Shown: positions 1 through 6,721 of the stretch, piece after piece
How positions within the stretch are numbered: position 1 is the stretch's first letter
How the letters are laid out: the number at the start of each line of letters is the position of its first letter
NCBI GenBank assembly: GCA_030951095.1
Contig: JAUZQI010000008.1
Span: 1 to 12,190 of the forward strand
Reading direction: 5' to 3'
Length of the DNA: 12,190 bases
Source: Mariprofundus sp.
GTDB taxonomy: Bacteria; Pseudomonadota; Zetaproteobacteria; Mariprofundales; Mariprofundaceae
Made by a program: the position numbers and the translations under genes
The notes under the pieces: model-generated
Seen by the model: only the letters and a program-made list of their open reading frames with translations
What the model was told of the DNA's origin: nothing
The model's database searches: none

Positions 1-286
1 GGGTTGCTGCATCCAGTCCCTGATAGACATCTCCGCAGAAGGCAAACAGTGCCTGTTTGGCATTGTCCGGCGTGAACGGGCTATGCCAATCCTGATAACG
101 CTGCATGTTCAGGTCGGCCAGTTTCATCGAGAGTTTCATCAAATCGGCAATTTCGAAACTGTCCTTGGTGCACATGATGTCGATCAATTCTGCAGCCCTG
201 TCCAGAAATTCCGGTTGCGTATAATCAGCGACGGGCGAAGGTGTATCGAAATCCAGTTTTTTCGCGGGTGATATGGTAATTAGCAT
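1..286 (-). CDS. yaaA: YaaA (UPF0246/DUF328) peroxide-stress protein, N-terminal part, cut by window edge
   Basis: Only the first 95 codons lie in the window; the gene continues beyond position 1. The reverse-strand product starts MLITISPAKKLDF and continues with SFEIADLMKLSMKLADLN, RYQDWHSPFTP and ALFAFCGDVYQGLDA. This follows E. coli YaaA closely (MLILISPAKTLDY, then FTPENARQAILAFKGDVY). In E. coli YaaA is induced under hydrogen peroxide stress and lowers intracellular free iron, which limits Fenton damage; the same role here is inferred from the family. The start at 286 matches the family N-terminus; an in-frame ATG two codons upstream (292) is also possible. Neither has a clear Shine-Dalgarno sequence. 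It is transcribed divergently from ribD, with only about 50 bases between the start codons. Confidence 0.9.
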   Translation of the reverse strand, partial: MLITISPAKKLDFDTPSPVADYTQPEFLDRAAELIDIMCTKDSFEIADLMKLSMKLADLNMQRYQDWHSPFTPDNAKQALFAFCGDVYQGLDAAT

Positions 287-340
287 GGCCATATACTATG
301 CTTGCTACTGGATTCATTTCCACCCCGGAGGAGTAAGGCT

Positions 341-1426
341 TTGGCAGTCAACACCCATCATGAGACATTTATGCATCGAGCCATTGCACTGGCTAGAAAG
401 GGAATCGGCACAACACATCCGAATCCGCGTGTTGGTGCGGTGGTGGTCAATCACGGCGAGGTGGTTGGCGAGGGTTGGCATGTGCGGCCCGGAGAAGCAC
501 ACGCGGAAGTGATAGCATTGCAACAGGCTGGAGAGAAAGCCAGACATGGCGAATTATATGTGACGCTGGAACCGTGTGCGTCACACGGGCGCACGCCTGC
601 CTGTACCGATGCGATTCTCAAAGCCGGTATCGGGCATGTTGTGTTTGCTTCGTCCGATCCGAATCCGCTGATGGCCGGTGGGGCGAACATATTGCAGGCA
701 GCAGGGATTGATGTGACCGGTGGTGTACTGGCAGATACGGCGGATTCACTGAATGTCCCATTCTTCCATTATTTGCGCACGGGGCGTCCCTATGTGATTG
801 CCAAAGCGGCGTTATCACTGGATGGTAAGCTGGCGACACGTACACATCATTCGCAATGGATCAGCGGCACAGTGTGCCGCAAGCATGCACATGAACTGCG
901 GGCTGAATGTGATGCTATTCTGATTGGTGCAGGCACCTTGCATCAAGATAATCCTTCGCTGACTGTCCGCGATAGCAAGGTGATTGGTAACGTGCCGCTT
1001 CGGGTGGTGCTCTGTTTTGAAACACCGCCATTTTTTTCGGATTGCAAATTATTGTCGGACGAAGCACCGACACGTTTTTATGTGCGCAGTAGCAATGAAG
1101 ATAGCAAAAGCTGGTCTGATGCCGGTGTGCAGGTGGAACAGGCCGACAATCTGAGATCGATTTTGCAGCATTTGGCCAAAGACGGTTATTTGCAGTTACT
1201 GCTCGAAGGGGGGGGGGAGTTGCACGCTGCTTTTCTTGAGGCCGGGTTCAGCAATGAAATGGTTTTATACCAGTCTCCCATCATTATTGGCGGACGCGAA
1301 GCCGTTACCTTATGGGATGGAAAGGGCGCGGAAACAGTGGATGAGGCAATCCGGCTCAAAGATGTCGTGCGCCGGGAAATGGGCGACGACCAGATGATTC
1401 GCGGCAGGGTGGTTTATCCCGACTAA
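341..1426 (+). CDS. ribD: Bifunctional riboflavin biosynthesis protein RibD (deaminase/reductase)
   Basis: RibD carries out two successive steps of riboflavin synthesis: deamination of the pyrimidine product of GTP cyclohydrolase II, then NADPH-dependent reduction of the ribosyl side chain. The N-terminal deaminase domain (about residues 1-140) has the zinc motif: His54 and Glu56 in AHAEV, and Cys79 and Cys88 in EPCASHGRTPAC. The reductase domain follows, with RPYVIAKAALSLDGKLA and QWISG, then LLEGGGELHAAFLEAG near residue 290. I chose the TTG at 341 because GGAGGAG at 327-333 lies 7 bases ahead and the resulting 361 residues match the family. The frame also holds an ATG at 302 (before the Shine-Dalgarno site) and an ATG at 371. 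A run of ten G (1208-1217) sits in the reductase domain. No other riboflavin gene is in the window, and comEC follows instead of ribE. Confidence 0.95.
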   Translation: MAVNTHHETFMHRAIALARKGIGTTHPNPRVGAVVVNHGEVVGEGWHVRPGEAHAEVIALQQAGEKARHGELYVTLEPCASHGRTPACTDAILKAGIGHVVFASSDPNPLMAGGANILQAAGIDVTGGVLADTADSLNVPFFHYLRTGRPYVIAKAALSLDGKLATRTHHSQWISGTVCRKHAHELRAECDAILIGAGTLHQDNPSLTVRDSKVIGNVPLRVVLCFETPPFFSDCKLLSDEAPTRFYVRSSNEDSKSWSDAGVQVEQADNLRSILQHLAKDGYLQLLLEGGGELHAAFLEAGFSNEMVLYQSPIIIGGREAVTLWDGKGAETVDEAIRLKDVVRREMGDDQMIRGRVVYPD

Positions 1427-1437
1427 CGCGCATGGAC

Positions 1438-1483
1438 TTTTTCCACCCGGTGGTATGAAACATTACCACCGGGTGGGGAAAAA
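1438..1483 (+). promoter_or_regulatory. Hairpin between ribD and comEC covering the comEC ribosome-binding site
   Basis: CCACCCGGTGGTA (1443-1455) and TACCACCGGGTGG (1464-1476) form a perfect 13-bp inverted repeat with an 8-base loop. The outer TTTTT (1438-1442) can pair with AAAAA (1479-1483), leaving only GG (1477-1478) bulged. The right arm and the bulge contain GGTGGGG, the only plausible Shine-Dalgarno sequence for the comEC ATG at 1486. The folded RNA should therefore hide that site. Neither strand has a T tract after the stem, so it is not a standard intrinsic terminator. Regulation of comEC translation, RNA stability at the ribD 3' end, or protein binding to the DNA palindrome are all possible; the structure is visible but its function is inferred. 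Confidence 0.6.
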
Positions 1484-1485
1484 CC

Positions 1486-4035
1486 ATGCAGACACGTTGC
1501 TTGTTGCATGTTAAAATCGTTGGGTTGGCTACCGGATTGAATCTCCGGCGTTGGCCTCTGTTTGTACCTCTGTTATCAGCCATGACCGGTTTGGCTCTGA
1601 CACGTACTGAAATGTTCGGAATCGCCACAGCAGCGGTTGTATTCGCTGTTTTTATAATCATATTATTGGTCTTCAAACAGCGCGTGCCAGCCTTGATGCT
1701 GGTTCTGGGGGCGCTCTGGGGCATGGCTGATTTACTCTGGGATGCCAGCCGTGTGCATGTGGATGCGGATTGGCTGGCCGGCGATATGGTGATCAGCGCT
1801 GATGTTGAACAGGTGCAGAGTTTTTCAGCTTACAAACGCTACCGGTTAAACCATATTCAACGTCAGGACGGGATACGATTGCCCGGTAAAGCCTTGCTCT
1901 ATCAACACAGGGTGCGTGGAAACAGGCCGCAGCTTCAGACTGCTCATATCCAGGCTTTTCATATTCAGGCAGGGCAAAGCATTCGTGCGCGGGTGCGCTG
2001 GCATGAACCGCGCAATTATCACAATCCCGGTGCATTTGATTATCGTGGCTGGTGTTTCGATCATCATATTGCCCTGATTGGCAGCATGAAGGGATACCCG
2101 GAGATAACGGATGCTTCAGTGCCCTGGCTGGAACAGCAACGCCAATCGGTACGCAGTGTTATTGCTGAAGCAGGCGTTCACGATGGAGGCGTTTTACAAG
2201 CAGTATTACTGGGCGAGCGATCACAGCTTACAGAACAGACCAATTATGTGTTTTCCGCCACCGGCGCGGCACATCTGCTGGCAATATCCGGGATGCATAT
2301 CGGTATGGCTGCGACTTTTGTGTTTGCACTGGTCTGGTTTGTGCTGACACGGCGGGAAGCATGGATCATCCGTTTTCAGGTTCGGAATATTTCATTGATT
2401 TGCGGTTGTCTGGCTGCGGTTGCTTACGGGACGATGGCCGGCTGGCCATTACCTGCCCTTCGGGCGGCCACGATGCTGGCAGCAGCAACTCTGGCGTGGT
2501 GTCTGGCATCGCGCAGCGAGCCGATCAACACCCTGCTGGCGGCACTGGCCCTGATTTTGTTGTTTGATCCATCCGCTATGACATCGCTGTCACTGTGGCT
2601 CTCGTTTGTTGCTACAACCGCTTTGTTGTTGTGGGCGGTGAACATTCATCAGGATGAAACACTATTATGGAAATCGCGGTTGCTCCGGGCCGGAAAGGTG
2701 CTGATATGGATTTCACTACTGGCCACACTGGCTACCTTGCCGTTGATTGTGACGACATTCGGACGTATTCCGGTTTATACTCTGGCAGCCAATCTGCTCA
2801 TGGTGCCTTTATATGCCCTGATTGTAATTCCGGCAGGACTGCTTGCTGAACTGGTGGCTCTGACAGGTCTGGATACGCTGGCTGTCAGCCTGATACAGGT
2901 TGCCGGTTTTGCCGTAAGTTTGGGGATGAACTGGTTGACTGTGCTGTCAAATCTGCCCGCCGGGCAGTTGTGGGCTATTCATCCGCCTGTCTGGGCAGGT
3001 TTGTTGTATATGGTCGGCATGTTGCTGAGTGGTCGGTATTTATTGCAACAGAAGCGATTGGCAGCAGCATTATTATCAAGCTTGGTGCTGACATTATGGC
3101 TGGGCTTCATATTGATGGAATCCGATGTTCAGGCACCGCAATGGATTGTCTGGGATGTTGGGCAGGGCGCTGCTTCCACGTTGCTGCTACCGGGCAGGCA
3201 TGTGATTGTCGTGGATGCGCCGGGTCGAAAAGGCAGTCGATTCAATGGTGGTACCACTGTGGCGGCAGGGTTACGTCATTTGGGATTTACGCATGTTGAT
3301 GTGCTGGCACTTTCCCATGCCCAGTCCGATCATCTGGGTGGGGCACTGTCGTTGATAAGAAGTCTGAACAGTGTCGGCCAGATTTGGCTGCCGGATGTAC
3401 CTTCTGCCCACATGGATAACCGGGTTAAATCAATACAAGCGTATGCAAGCGGGCACGGTATATTGGTTCGCTGGCTGGCCAAAGGTGATTCCATTGAATT
3501 GGAGAATCATTCACAAGCGGCCAAAGTTCGATTATCTGTGCTATGGCCGCCTCGATCATTCGATCCGACCAACGCCAATAATACCTCGCTGGTGCTGACT
3601 GTGCATTTGCCAAACCGTGCAAACATGCTATGGCCGGGGGATATCGAGTCGGAAGCGGAAACTGCCTTGATGAAAGCCGGACTGGAAAAAACCGGTTTTA
3701 TGCTGATGCCGCATCATGGCAGCAGCACTTCCAGCCAGATGGCCTTCCTGAATGCACTGCATCCAAAACTGGCTGTTGCCCAGACAGGGTTTGCCAACCG
3801 TTATGGTTTCCCCAGACCGTTAGTCGTTAGTCGATATCGGACCATGGGGATTGATGTGCGCAATACAGCCGATGGAGCATTGCTATTGCGCTGGATGAAC
3901 GGGGATGCATCGGCTGAAGTATTGCAATGGCAGTCTGGTTGGCAACAGGGTGGCGGACAACAAGGTGGGCTATTGAGACGCGAGCTGGCTCTGGTGTGGT
4001 GGAAATCATTATGCAGAAATGGTTTGTGGGGATGA
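1486..4035 (+). CDS. comEC: ComEC/Rec2-family DNA uptake channel protein
   Basis: ComEC forms the inner-membrane channel through which single-stranded DNA enters the cell in natural transformation. The 849 residues have the full three-part architecture. An N-terminal DUF4131/OB-fold region (about 30-200) has NPGAFDYRGW at Asn180. The polytopic competence domain (about 210-520) has HLLAISGMHIGM from His263 and many hydrophobic segments. A C-terminal metallo-beta-lactamase-like domain (about 540-810) has WDVGQGAASTLLL, SHAQSDHLGG (His611, Asp615, His616), WPGDIESEAE and MPHHGSS (His743, His744). Gln613 takes the place where the family usually has Asp or His. The ATG at 1486 follows GGGG by 7 bases, but that site lies in a hairpin. 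exbB begins 77 bases downstream. A comEC-exbB-exbD order is familiar from gammaproteobacteria, where lpxK often follows; here lysC follows. No other competence gene is visible. Confidence 0.93.
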   Translation: MQTRCLLHVKIVGLATGLNLRRWPLFVPLLSAMTGLALTRTEMFGIATAAVVFAVFIIILLVFKQRVPALMLVLGALWGMADLLWDASRVHVDADWLAGDMVISADVEQVQSFSAYKRYRLNHIQRQDGIRLPGKALLYQHRVRGNRPQLQTAHIQAFHIQAGQSIRARVRWHEPRNYHNPGAFDYRGWCFDHHIALIGSMKGYPEITDASVPWLEQQRQSVRSVIAEAGVHDGGVLQAVLLGERSQLTEQTNYVFSATGAAHLLAISGMHIGMAATFVFALVWFVLTRREAWIIRFQVRNISLICGCLAAVAYGTMAGWPLPALRAATMLAAATLAWCLASRSEPINTLLAALALILLFDPSAMTSLSLWLSFVATTALLLWAVNIHQDETLLWKSRLLRAGKVLIWISLLATLATLPLIVTTFGRIPVYTLAANLLMVPLYALIVIPAGLLAELVALTGLDTLAVSLIQVAGFAVSLGMNWLTVLSNLPAGQLWAIHPPVWAGLLYMVGMLLSGRYLLQQKRLAAALLSSLVLTLWLGFILMESDVQAPQWIVWDVGQGAASTLLLPGRHVIVVDAPGRKGSRFNGGTTVAAGLRHLGFTHVDVLALSHAQSDHLGGALSLIRSLNSVGQIWLPDVPSAHMDNRVKSIQAYASGHGILVRWLAKGDSIELENHSQAAKVRLSVLWPPRSFDPTNANNTSLVLTVHLPNRANMLWPGDIESEAETALMKAGLEKTGFMLMPHHGSSTSSQMAFLNALHPKLAVAQTGFANRYGFPRPLVVSRYRTMGIDVRNTADGALLLRWMNGDASAEVLQWQSGWQQGGGQQGGLLRRELALVWWKSLCRNGLWG

Positions 4036-4112
4036 CTTTTGCCGTGTCCTATTCATAATTGCCGCCACAGTTGGCGGTGTCATAAAAGTGGCTGCCGGAT
4101 ATGGAGGCATAA

Positions 4113-4721
4113 GTGTTAGAATTTATCCAACAGGGCGGCACCGTGATGTATATCCTTCTGGGGGTATCGTTATTGGCGCTGACCATTATTTTCGAGCGCA
4201 GCTGGAGTCTGCGTCGTTCTGTGGTCATCCCTTTGTCGGACGTACAGCAGATCGAAAAGGCTGTGGGGGAAGGCGATGTCAAACAGGCGATGCAGATATG
4301 TAAAAACAATAATACGGCCATGAACCGTATTCTCTGGGTGGCGCTGGCTAATCGTGGTGTTCACCGCGCTGTCATGAAAGAGATTCTGGAAGAAACCGGG
4401 CGTCAGGAAGTGGCACATCTGGATCGCTTTATCGGTATCCTTGGTTTGATTGCCGGTATTGCCCCGCTACTGGGGCTGTTGGGTACCGTGGTTGGTATGA
4501 TTGAAGTATTCCAGCAGATTTCGATTGTGGGTGTGGGCAAGGCCGATGTGCTGGCCGGAGGTATCTCCAAGGCTCTGAACACGACTGCATTTGGGCTGAC
4601 TGTCGCGATTCCATCGATGGTTGCATATCGTTATTATGAATCCCGCGTGGATCGTTTTGTTGTCGAAATTGAGCAGCATGCACTCCGCTTTGTTGAACTG
4701 CTGAAAGGGGAACGTGTGTGA
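4113..4721 (+). CDS. exbB: ExbB/TolQ/MotA-family proton channel protein
   Basis: This is the larger subunit of an inner-membrane proton-driven motor that powers TonB- or Tol-type work at the outer membrane. The 202-residue protein has three predicted membrane helices, near residues 11-27, 106-132 and 157-174. The second carries GIAPLLGLLGTVVGMIEVF. The third begins at the family signature GISKALNTTAFGLTVAIP. The large cytoplasmic loop lies between helices 1 and 2, as usual. The start is GTG at 4113, with GGAGG at 4103-4107 five bases ahead. The last 4 bases overlap the exbD GTG, which indicates translational coupling. A small hairpin (4062-4077, CCGCCA/TGGCGG) lies between comEC and this gene. 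Telling ExbB from TolQ by sequence alone is uncertain; there are no tolA, tolB or tonB neighbours. Confidence 0.9.
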   Translation: MLEFIQQGGTVMYILLGVSLLALTIIFERSWSLRRSVVIPLSDVQQIEKAVGEGDVKQAMQICKNNNTAMNRILWVALANRGVHRAVMKEILEETGRQEVAHLDRFIGILGLIAGIAPLLGLLGTVVGMIEVFQQISIVGVGKADVLAGGISKALNTTAFGLTVAIPSMVAYRYYESRVDRFVVEIEQHALRFVELLKGERV

Positions 4722-5131
4722 ATCTGCGCAAAAAAAACCGGCCGGAGTATCTTGTTGATATTACACCATTGATTGATGTGGTGTTCTTGATGCTGATTTT
4801 TTTCATGGTTTCTACCACCTTTAATGCGTCATCCAGCCTCAAACTTGATTTACCATCCAGTAAAGCCAAAGCCGAACAGAAGAAAGTGGAGCAGGTGACT
4901 GTGAGTATTAACGCCGATGGCAGTTTTTATGTACAGGATGAATCAGTGAAGGATAGCGATTTGCGCAAGCGTATTTTGAATGTGACAAAGGGTGATCCGA
5001 AGATGAGGGTCGTATTGAGGGCAGATGCCGAGACGCATCACAAACGAGTGGTTTATGTGCTGGATACCTTGCGCGGCCTGGGCATGAGCAAGGTTGGTAT
5101 TGCCACTGTACCTCCACTGGATGAAAACTGA
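4718..5131 (+). CDS. exbD: ExbD/TolR-family biopolymer transport protein
   Basis: This is the partner of ExbB: a single-helix inner-membrane protein whose periplasmic domain contacts TonB-like proteins and peptidoglycan. The 137 residues begin with a basic cytoplasmic tail (NLRKKNRPEY). The single membrane helix follows, in DITPLIDVVFLMLIFFMVS, and holds the conserved membrane Asp (Asp20) needed for proton transfer in this family. The periplasmic domain fills the rest. The start is GTG at 4718 with AAAGGGG at 4704-4710 seven bases ahead, overlapping the exbB stop by 4 bases. The stop codon shares one base with the lysC ATG. A run of eight A (4730-4737) falls in codons 5-7, a possible slippage site but probably just Lys codons. 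Confidence 0.92.
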   Translation: MNLRKKNRPEYLVDITPLIDVVFLMLIFFMVSTTFNASSSLKLDLPSSKAKAEQKKVEQVTVSINADGSFYVQDESVKDSDLRKRILNVTKGDPKMRVVLRADAETHHKRVVYVLDTLRGLGMSKVGIATVPPLDEN

Positions 5132-6351
5132 TGCGGATTGTACAGAAATTTGGCGGTACCTCGGTGGGCTCACTGGAGCGCATTCGCAAAACGGCAGATA
5201 TTGTGCAGGCTGAACTAGCGCATGGAAATCAGGTGGCCGTTGTTGTATCGGCCATGAGTGGAGAGACCAACCGGTTGACAGCAATGGCCCGGGAGGTAAG
5301 TGAACAACCCGCTGCACGCGAACTCGATGCGCTGATTGCAACAGGTGAGCAGGTCAGTGCAGCTCTGCTGGCTATGGAATTGCAGCAGCGCGGCGTGAGT
5401 GCCTATTCCTACAGCGGTGGTCAGGCCGGTTTTATTACTGATGGCAGTCATGAGCGGGCGCGCATCAAGAATATTGAGGGGAACCATCTTCTCGCTCATA
5501 TGCAGTCAGGTGAAGTGCCGGTGGTGACCGGTTTTCAGGGCGTTGATGAACGGGGTAATGTTACCACACTGGGACGCGGTGGTTCGGATACATCGGCAGT
5601 AGCACTTGCAATCTCTGTTCATGCGAATGTTTGTGAAATATACACGGATGTCGATGGAATCTATACCACTGATCCACGCATCGTGCCCACGGCGTGCAAG
5701 ATCAAGAGAATATCCTATGAAGAGATGTTGGAATTTGCATCTCTGGGGGCAAAAGTGTTGCAGACCCGTTCGGTGGAACTGGCCATGCGTTATGATATGC
5801 CGTTGCATCTGCGCTCCAGTTTCGAGCCGGTGACAGGAACAATGGTTGTACAAGAGGATGAGACAATGGAACGAGCAACAATTTCCGGCGTGGCCTATAA
5901 CCGCGATGAGGCAAAAATAACCATTATGGGTATCCCCGATCAGCCGGGCATTGCCGCCAATGTGTTTGGCCCGGTGGCCGAGGCCGGTATCAATGTCGAT
6001 GTGATTGTGCAGAACGTTTCCGAGCAGGGTTATACCGATATCACTTTTACGGTGCCGTGCGGTGATTACCAGAGCACCATGAATATCATGCGCAGTCTGT
6101 GCAAGCAGATGGATGCGCGCGATGTGAAAGGGGACGATAGCATCGCCAAGGTCTCCGTGGTTGGGGTCGGCATGCGTTCACATGCCGGTGTGGCCAAGGA
6201 GATGTTTGATGTTTTGGCCAATGCAGGTGTCAACATTCAGATGATTACCACCAGTGAAATCAAAATCACTGTTGTGATTGAAGAAAAATATATCGAACTT
6301 GCCGTGCGTGCCTTGCACAGCGCCTTCGGGCTGGATGAGGAAGGCAGTTAG
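5131..6351 (+). CDS. lysC: Aspartokinase (aspartate kinase) with tandem ACT domains
   Basis: Aspartokinase phosphorylates L-aspartate with ATP, the first step toward lysine, threonine, methionine and diaminopimelate. The 406-residue protein is the length of the monofunctional proteobacterial enzyme. The amino-acid kinase domain (about 1-230) shows KFGGTSVGS at Lys6, VSAMSGETNRL, TTLGRGGSDTSAVALA and EIYTDVDGIYTTDPR. Two regulatory ACT domains follow: GIPDQPGIAANVFGPVAEAG with VIVQNVSEQGYTDITFTV, and VGVGMRSHAGVAKEMFDVLA with TSEIKITVVI. By family knowledge these bind lysine and/or threonine for feedback inhibition. The ATG overlaps the exbD stop by one base (TGATG) and has only a weak upstream Shine-Dalgarno match, so coupling with exbD is likely. 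An internal start at 5866 may give a separate regulatory subunit. In pseudomonads lysC precedes csrA on the same strand; here the two genes converge. Confidence 0.96.
   Translation: MRIVQKFGGTSVGSLERIRKTADIVQAELAHGNQVAVVVSAMSGETNRLTAMAREVSEQPAARELDALIATGEQVSAALLAMELQQRGVSAYSYSGGQAGFITDGSHERARIKNIEGNHLLAHMQSGEVPVVTGFQGVDERGNVTTLGRGGSDTSAVALAISVHANVCEIYTDVDGIYTTDPRIVPTACKIKRISYEEMLEFASLGAKVLQTRSVELAMRYDMPLHLRSSFEPVTGTMVVQEDETMERATISGVAYNRDEAKITIMGIPDQPGIAANVFGPVAEAGINVDVIVQNVSEQGYTDITFTVPCGDYQSTMNIMRSLCKQMDARDVKGDDSIAKVSVVGVGMRSHAGVAKEMFDVLANAGVNIQMITTSEIKITVVIEEKYIELAVRALHSAFGLDEEGS
5853..5868 (+). promoter_or_regulatory. Possible internal ribosome-binding site and start codon for an aspartokinase beta subunit
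   Basis: Within lysC, AGAGG (5853-5857) lies eight bases before an in-frame ATG (5866-5868, Met246). The product from here would be 161 residues holding both ACT domains and no kinase domain. It would begin MERATISGVAYNRDEAKIT. In Corynebacterium glutamicum the beta subunit of the alpha2-beta2 aspartokinase starts at the same homologous position (MEEAVLTGVA). The site is visible and the parallel is from established knowledge; actual use of this start here is inferred. Confidence 0.5.
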
Positions 6352-6387
6352 CCTGAGCCGGTTTTTAAGCCTGATGTTAAAGTACTC

Positions 6388-6411
6388 CAGAGCCTGTTAA
6401 TCAGGCCTCTG
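6388..6411. terminator. Bulged hairpin between convergent lysC and csrA
   Basis: CAGAGCCTG (6388-6396) pairs with CAGGCCTCTG (6402-6411) around a 5-base loop, with one bulged C. It spans the csrA stop codon and lies 36 bases after the lysC stop. Neither side has a convincing T tract, so it is at best a weak bidirectional terminator or an RNA-stabilising hairpin. Confidence 0.3.
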
Positions 6412-6601
6412 CAACAACATGATTGTCAACAAGGTGATTGTGGTTTACAGATACTTTCAGGCACTCTTCACGATTAACTTTAATTTCACGGGGTGCATCA
6501 ATGCCGATGCGCACCTGGCCACCTTTCACATGCAGCACCTGAATCTGAATATTATCTCCGATAGTAATGGATTCGCCTTTTTTGCGCGTCAAAATTAACA
6601 T
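6401..6601 (-). CDS. csrA: Carbon storage regulator CsrA (RsmA-type RNA-binding protein)
   Basis: CsrA is a small dimeric protein that binds GGA motifs in mRNA leaders and changes their translation or stability; it is countered by small RNAs. The 66 residues start [16 protein letters not shown] and continue with [19 protein letters not shown] and VNREE. Arg44, important for RNA contact in the family, is present. The C-terminal tail is slightly longer than usual and ends [12 protein letters not shown]. The ATG at 6601 follows AGGGGAGA with good spacing. That Shine-Dalgarno region contains a GGA core, so autoregulation by CsrA is possible but not shown. The gene diverges from fur and converges on lysC. 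A promoter fitting this gene lies at 6623-6651. Confidence 0.96.
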   Translation of the reverse strand: MLILTRKKGESITIGDNIQIQVLHVKGGQVRIGIDAPREIKVNREECLKVSVNHNHLVDNHVVAEA

Positions 6602-6622
6602 GGTATCTCCCCTCTGACACCT

Positions 6623-6651
6623 TTAATAGACTACTGAATCGTAAAGCGCAA
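6623..6651 (-). promoter_or_regulatory. Predicted sigma-70 promoter of csrA
   Basis: Read on the minus strand, TTGCGC (-35, 6651-6646) and TATTAA (-10, 6628-6623) are separated by exactly 17 bases. Transcription would begin near 6616, giving a leader of about 15 bases that contains the csrA Shine-Dalgarno sequence. The call rests on motif match only. Confidence 0.5.
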
Positions 6652-6686
6652 GTTTTTCCGGGCGTTCTCAGTAGAATTTTCTATTC

Positions 6687-6714
6687 TTGACAAGATAATG
6701 ATAACTGTTATCAT
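6687..6714 (+). promoter_or_regulatory. Predicted sigma-70 promoter of fur
   Basis: A perfect -35 hexamer TTGACA (6687-6692) is followed after 16 bases by TATCAT (6709-6714), a 5/6 match to the -10 consensus. The expected transcription start is near 6721, at or next to the fur ATG at 6722, so the transcript may have no leader. The -10 element lies inside the Fur box, so a bound repressor would block RNA polymerase. Confidence 0.6.
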
Positions 6715-6716
6715 TA
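6696..6716. promoter_or_regulatory. Fur box (operator) upstream of fur
   Basis: The 21 bases form a perfect palindrome with 10-base arms around a central T. The core, TGATAACTGTTATCA (6699-6713), matches the Fur 7-1-7 consensus TGATAAT-n-ATTATCA except for one symmetric change in each arm. It overlaps the -10 element, which fits iron-dependent repression of fur and the downstream permease. A Zur or other Fur-family operator is less likely because those consensus sequences differ. Confidence 0.85.
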
Positions 6717-6721
6717 CATCC

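Noticed and set aside
1443..1476. Reading the ribD-comEC hairpin as a rho-independent terminator
   Set aside because: On both strands the stem is followed by an A tract and not a T tract, and the stem overlaps the next gene's ribosome-binding site.
1356..1724. 122-residue minus-strand open frame across the ribD-comEC junction
   Set aside because: It overlaps two well-supported plus-strand genes, shows no family motif, and includes the hairpin sequence.
4062..4077. Small hairpin CCGCCA/TGGCGG before exbB as a terminator
   Set aside because: The stem is only 6 bp and no T tract follows; chance is a sufficient explanation.
4429..4869. 146-residue minus-strand open frame opposite exbB/exbD
   Set aside because: It is antisense to conserved ExbB/ExbD motifs and its composition is that of a shadow frame.
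6672..6683. Short palindrome TAGAA-TT-TTCTA upstream of the fur promoter as a second operator
   Set aside because: The arms are 5 bp of AT-rich sequence and match no regulator consensus that I can name.
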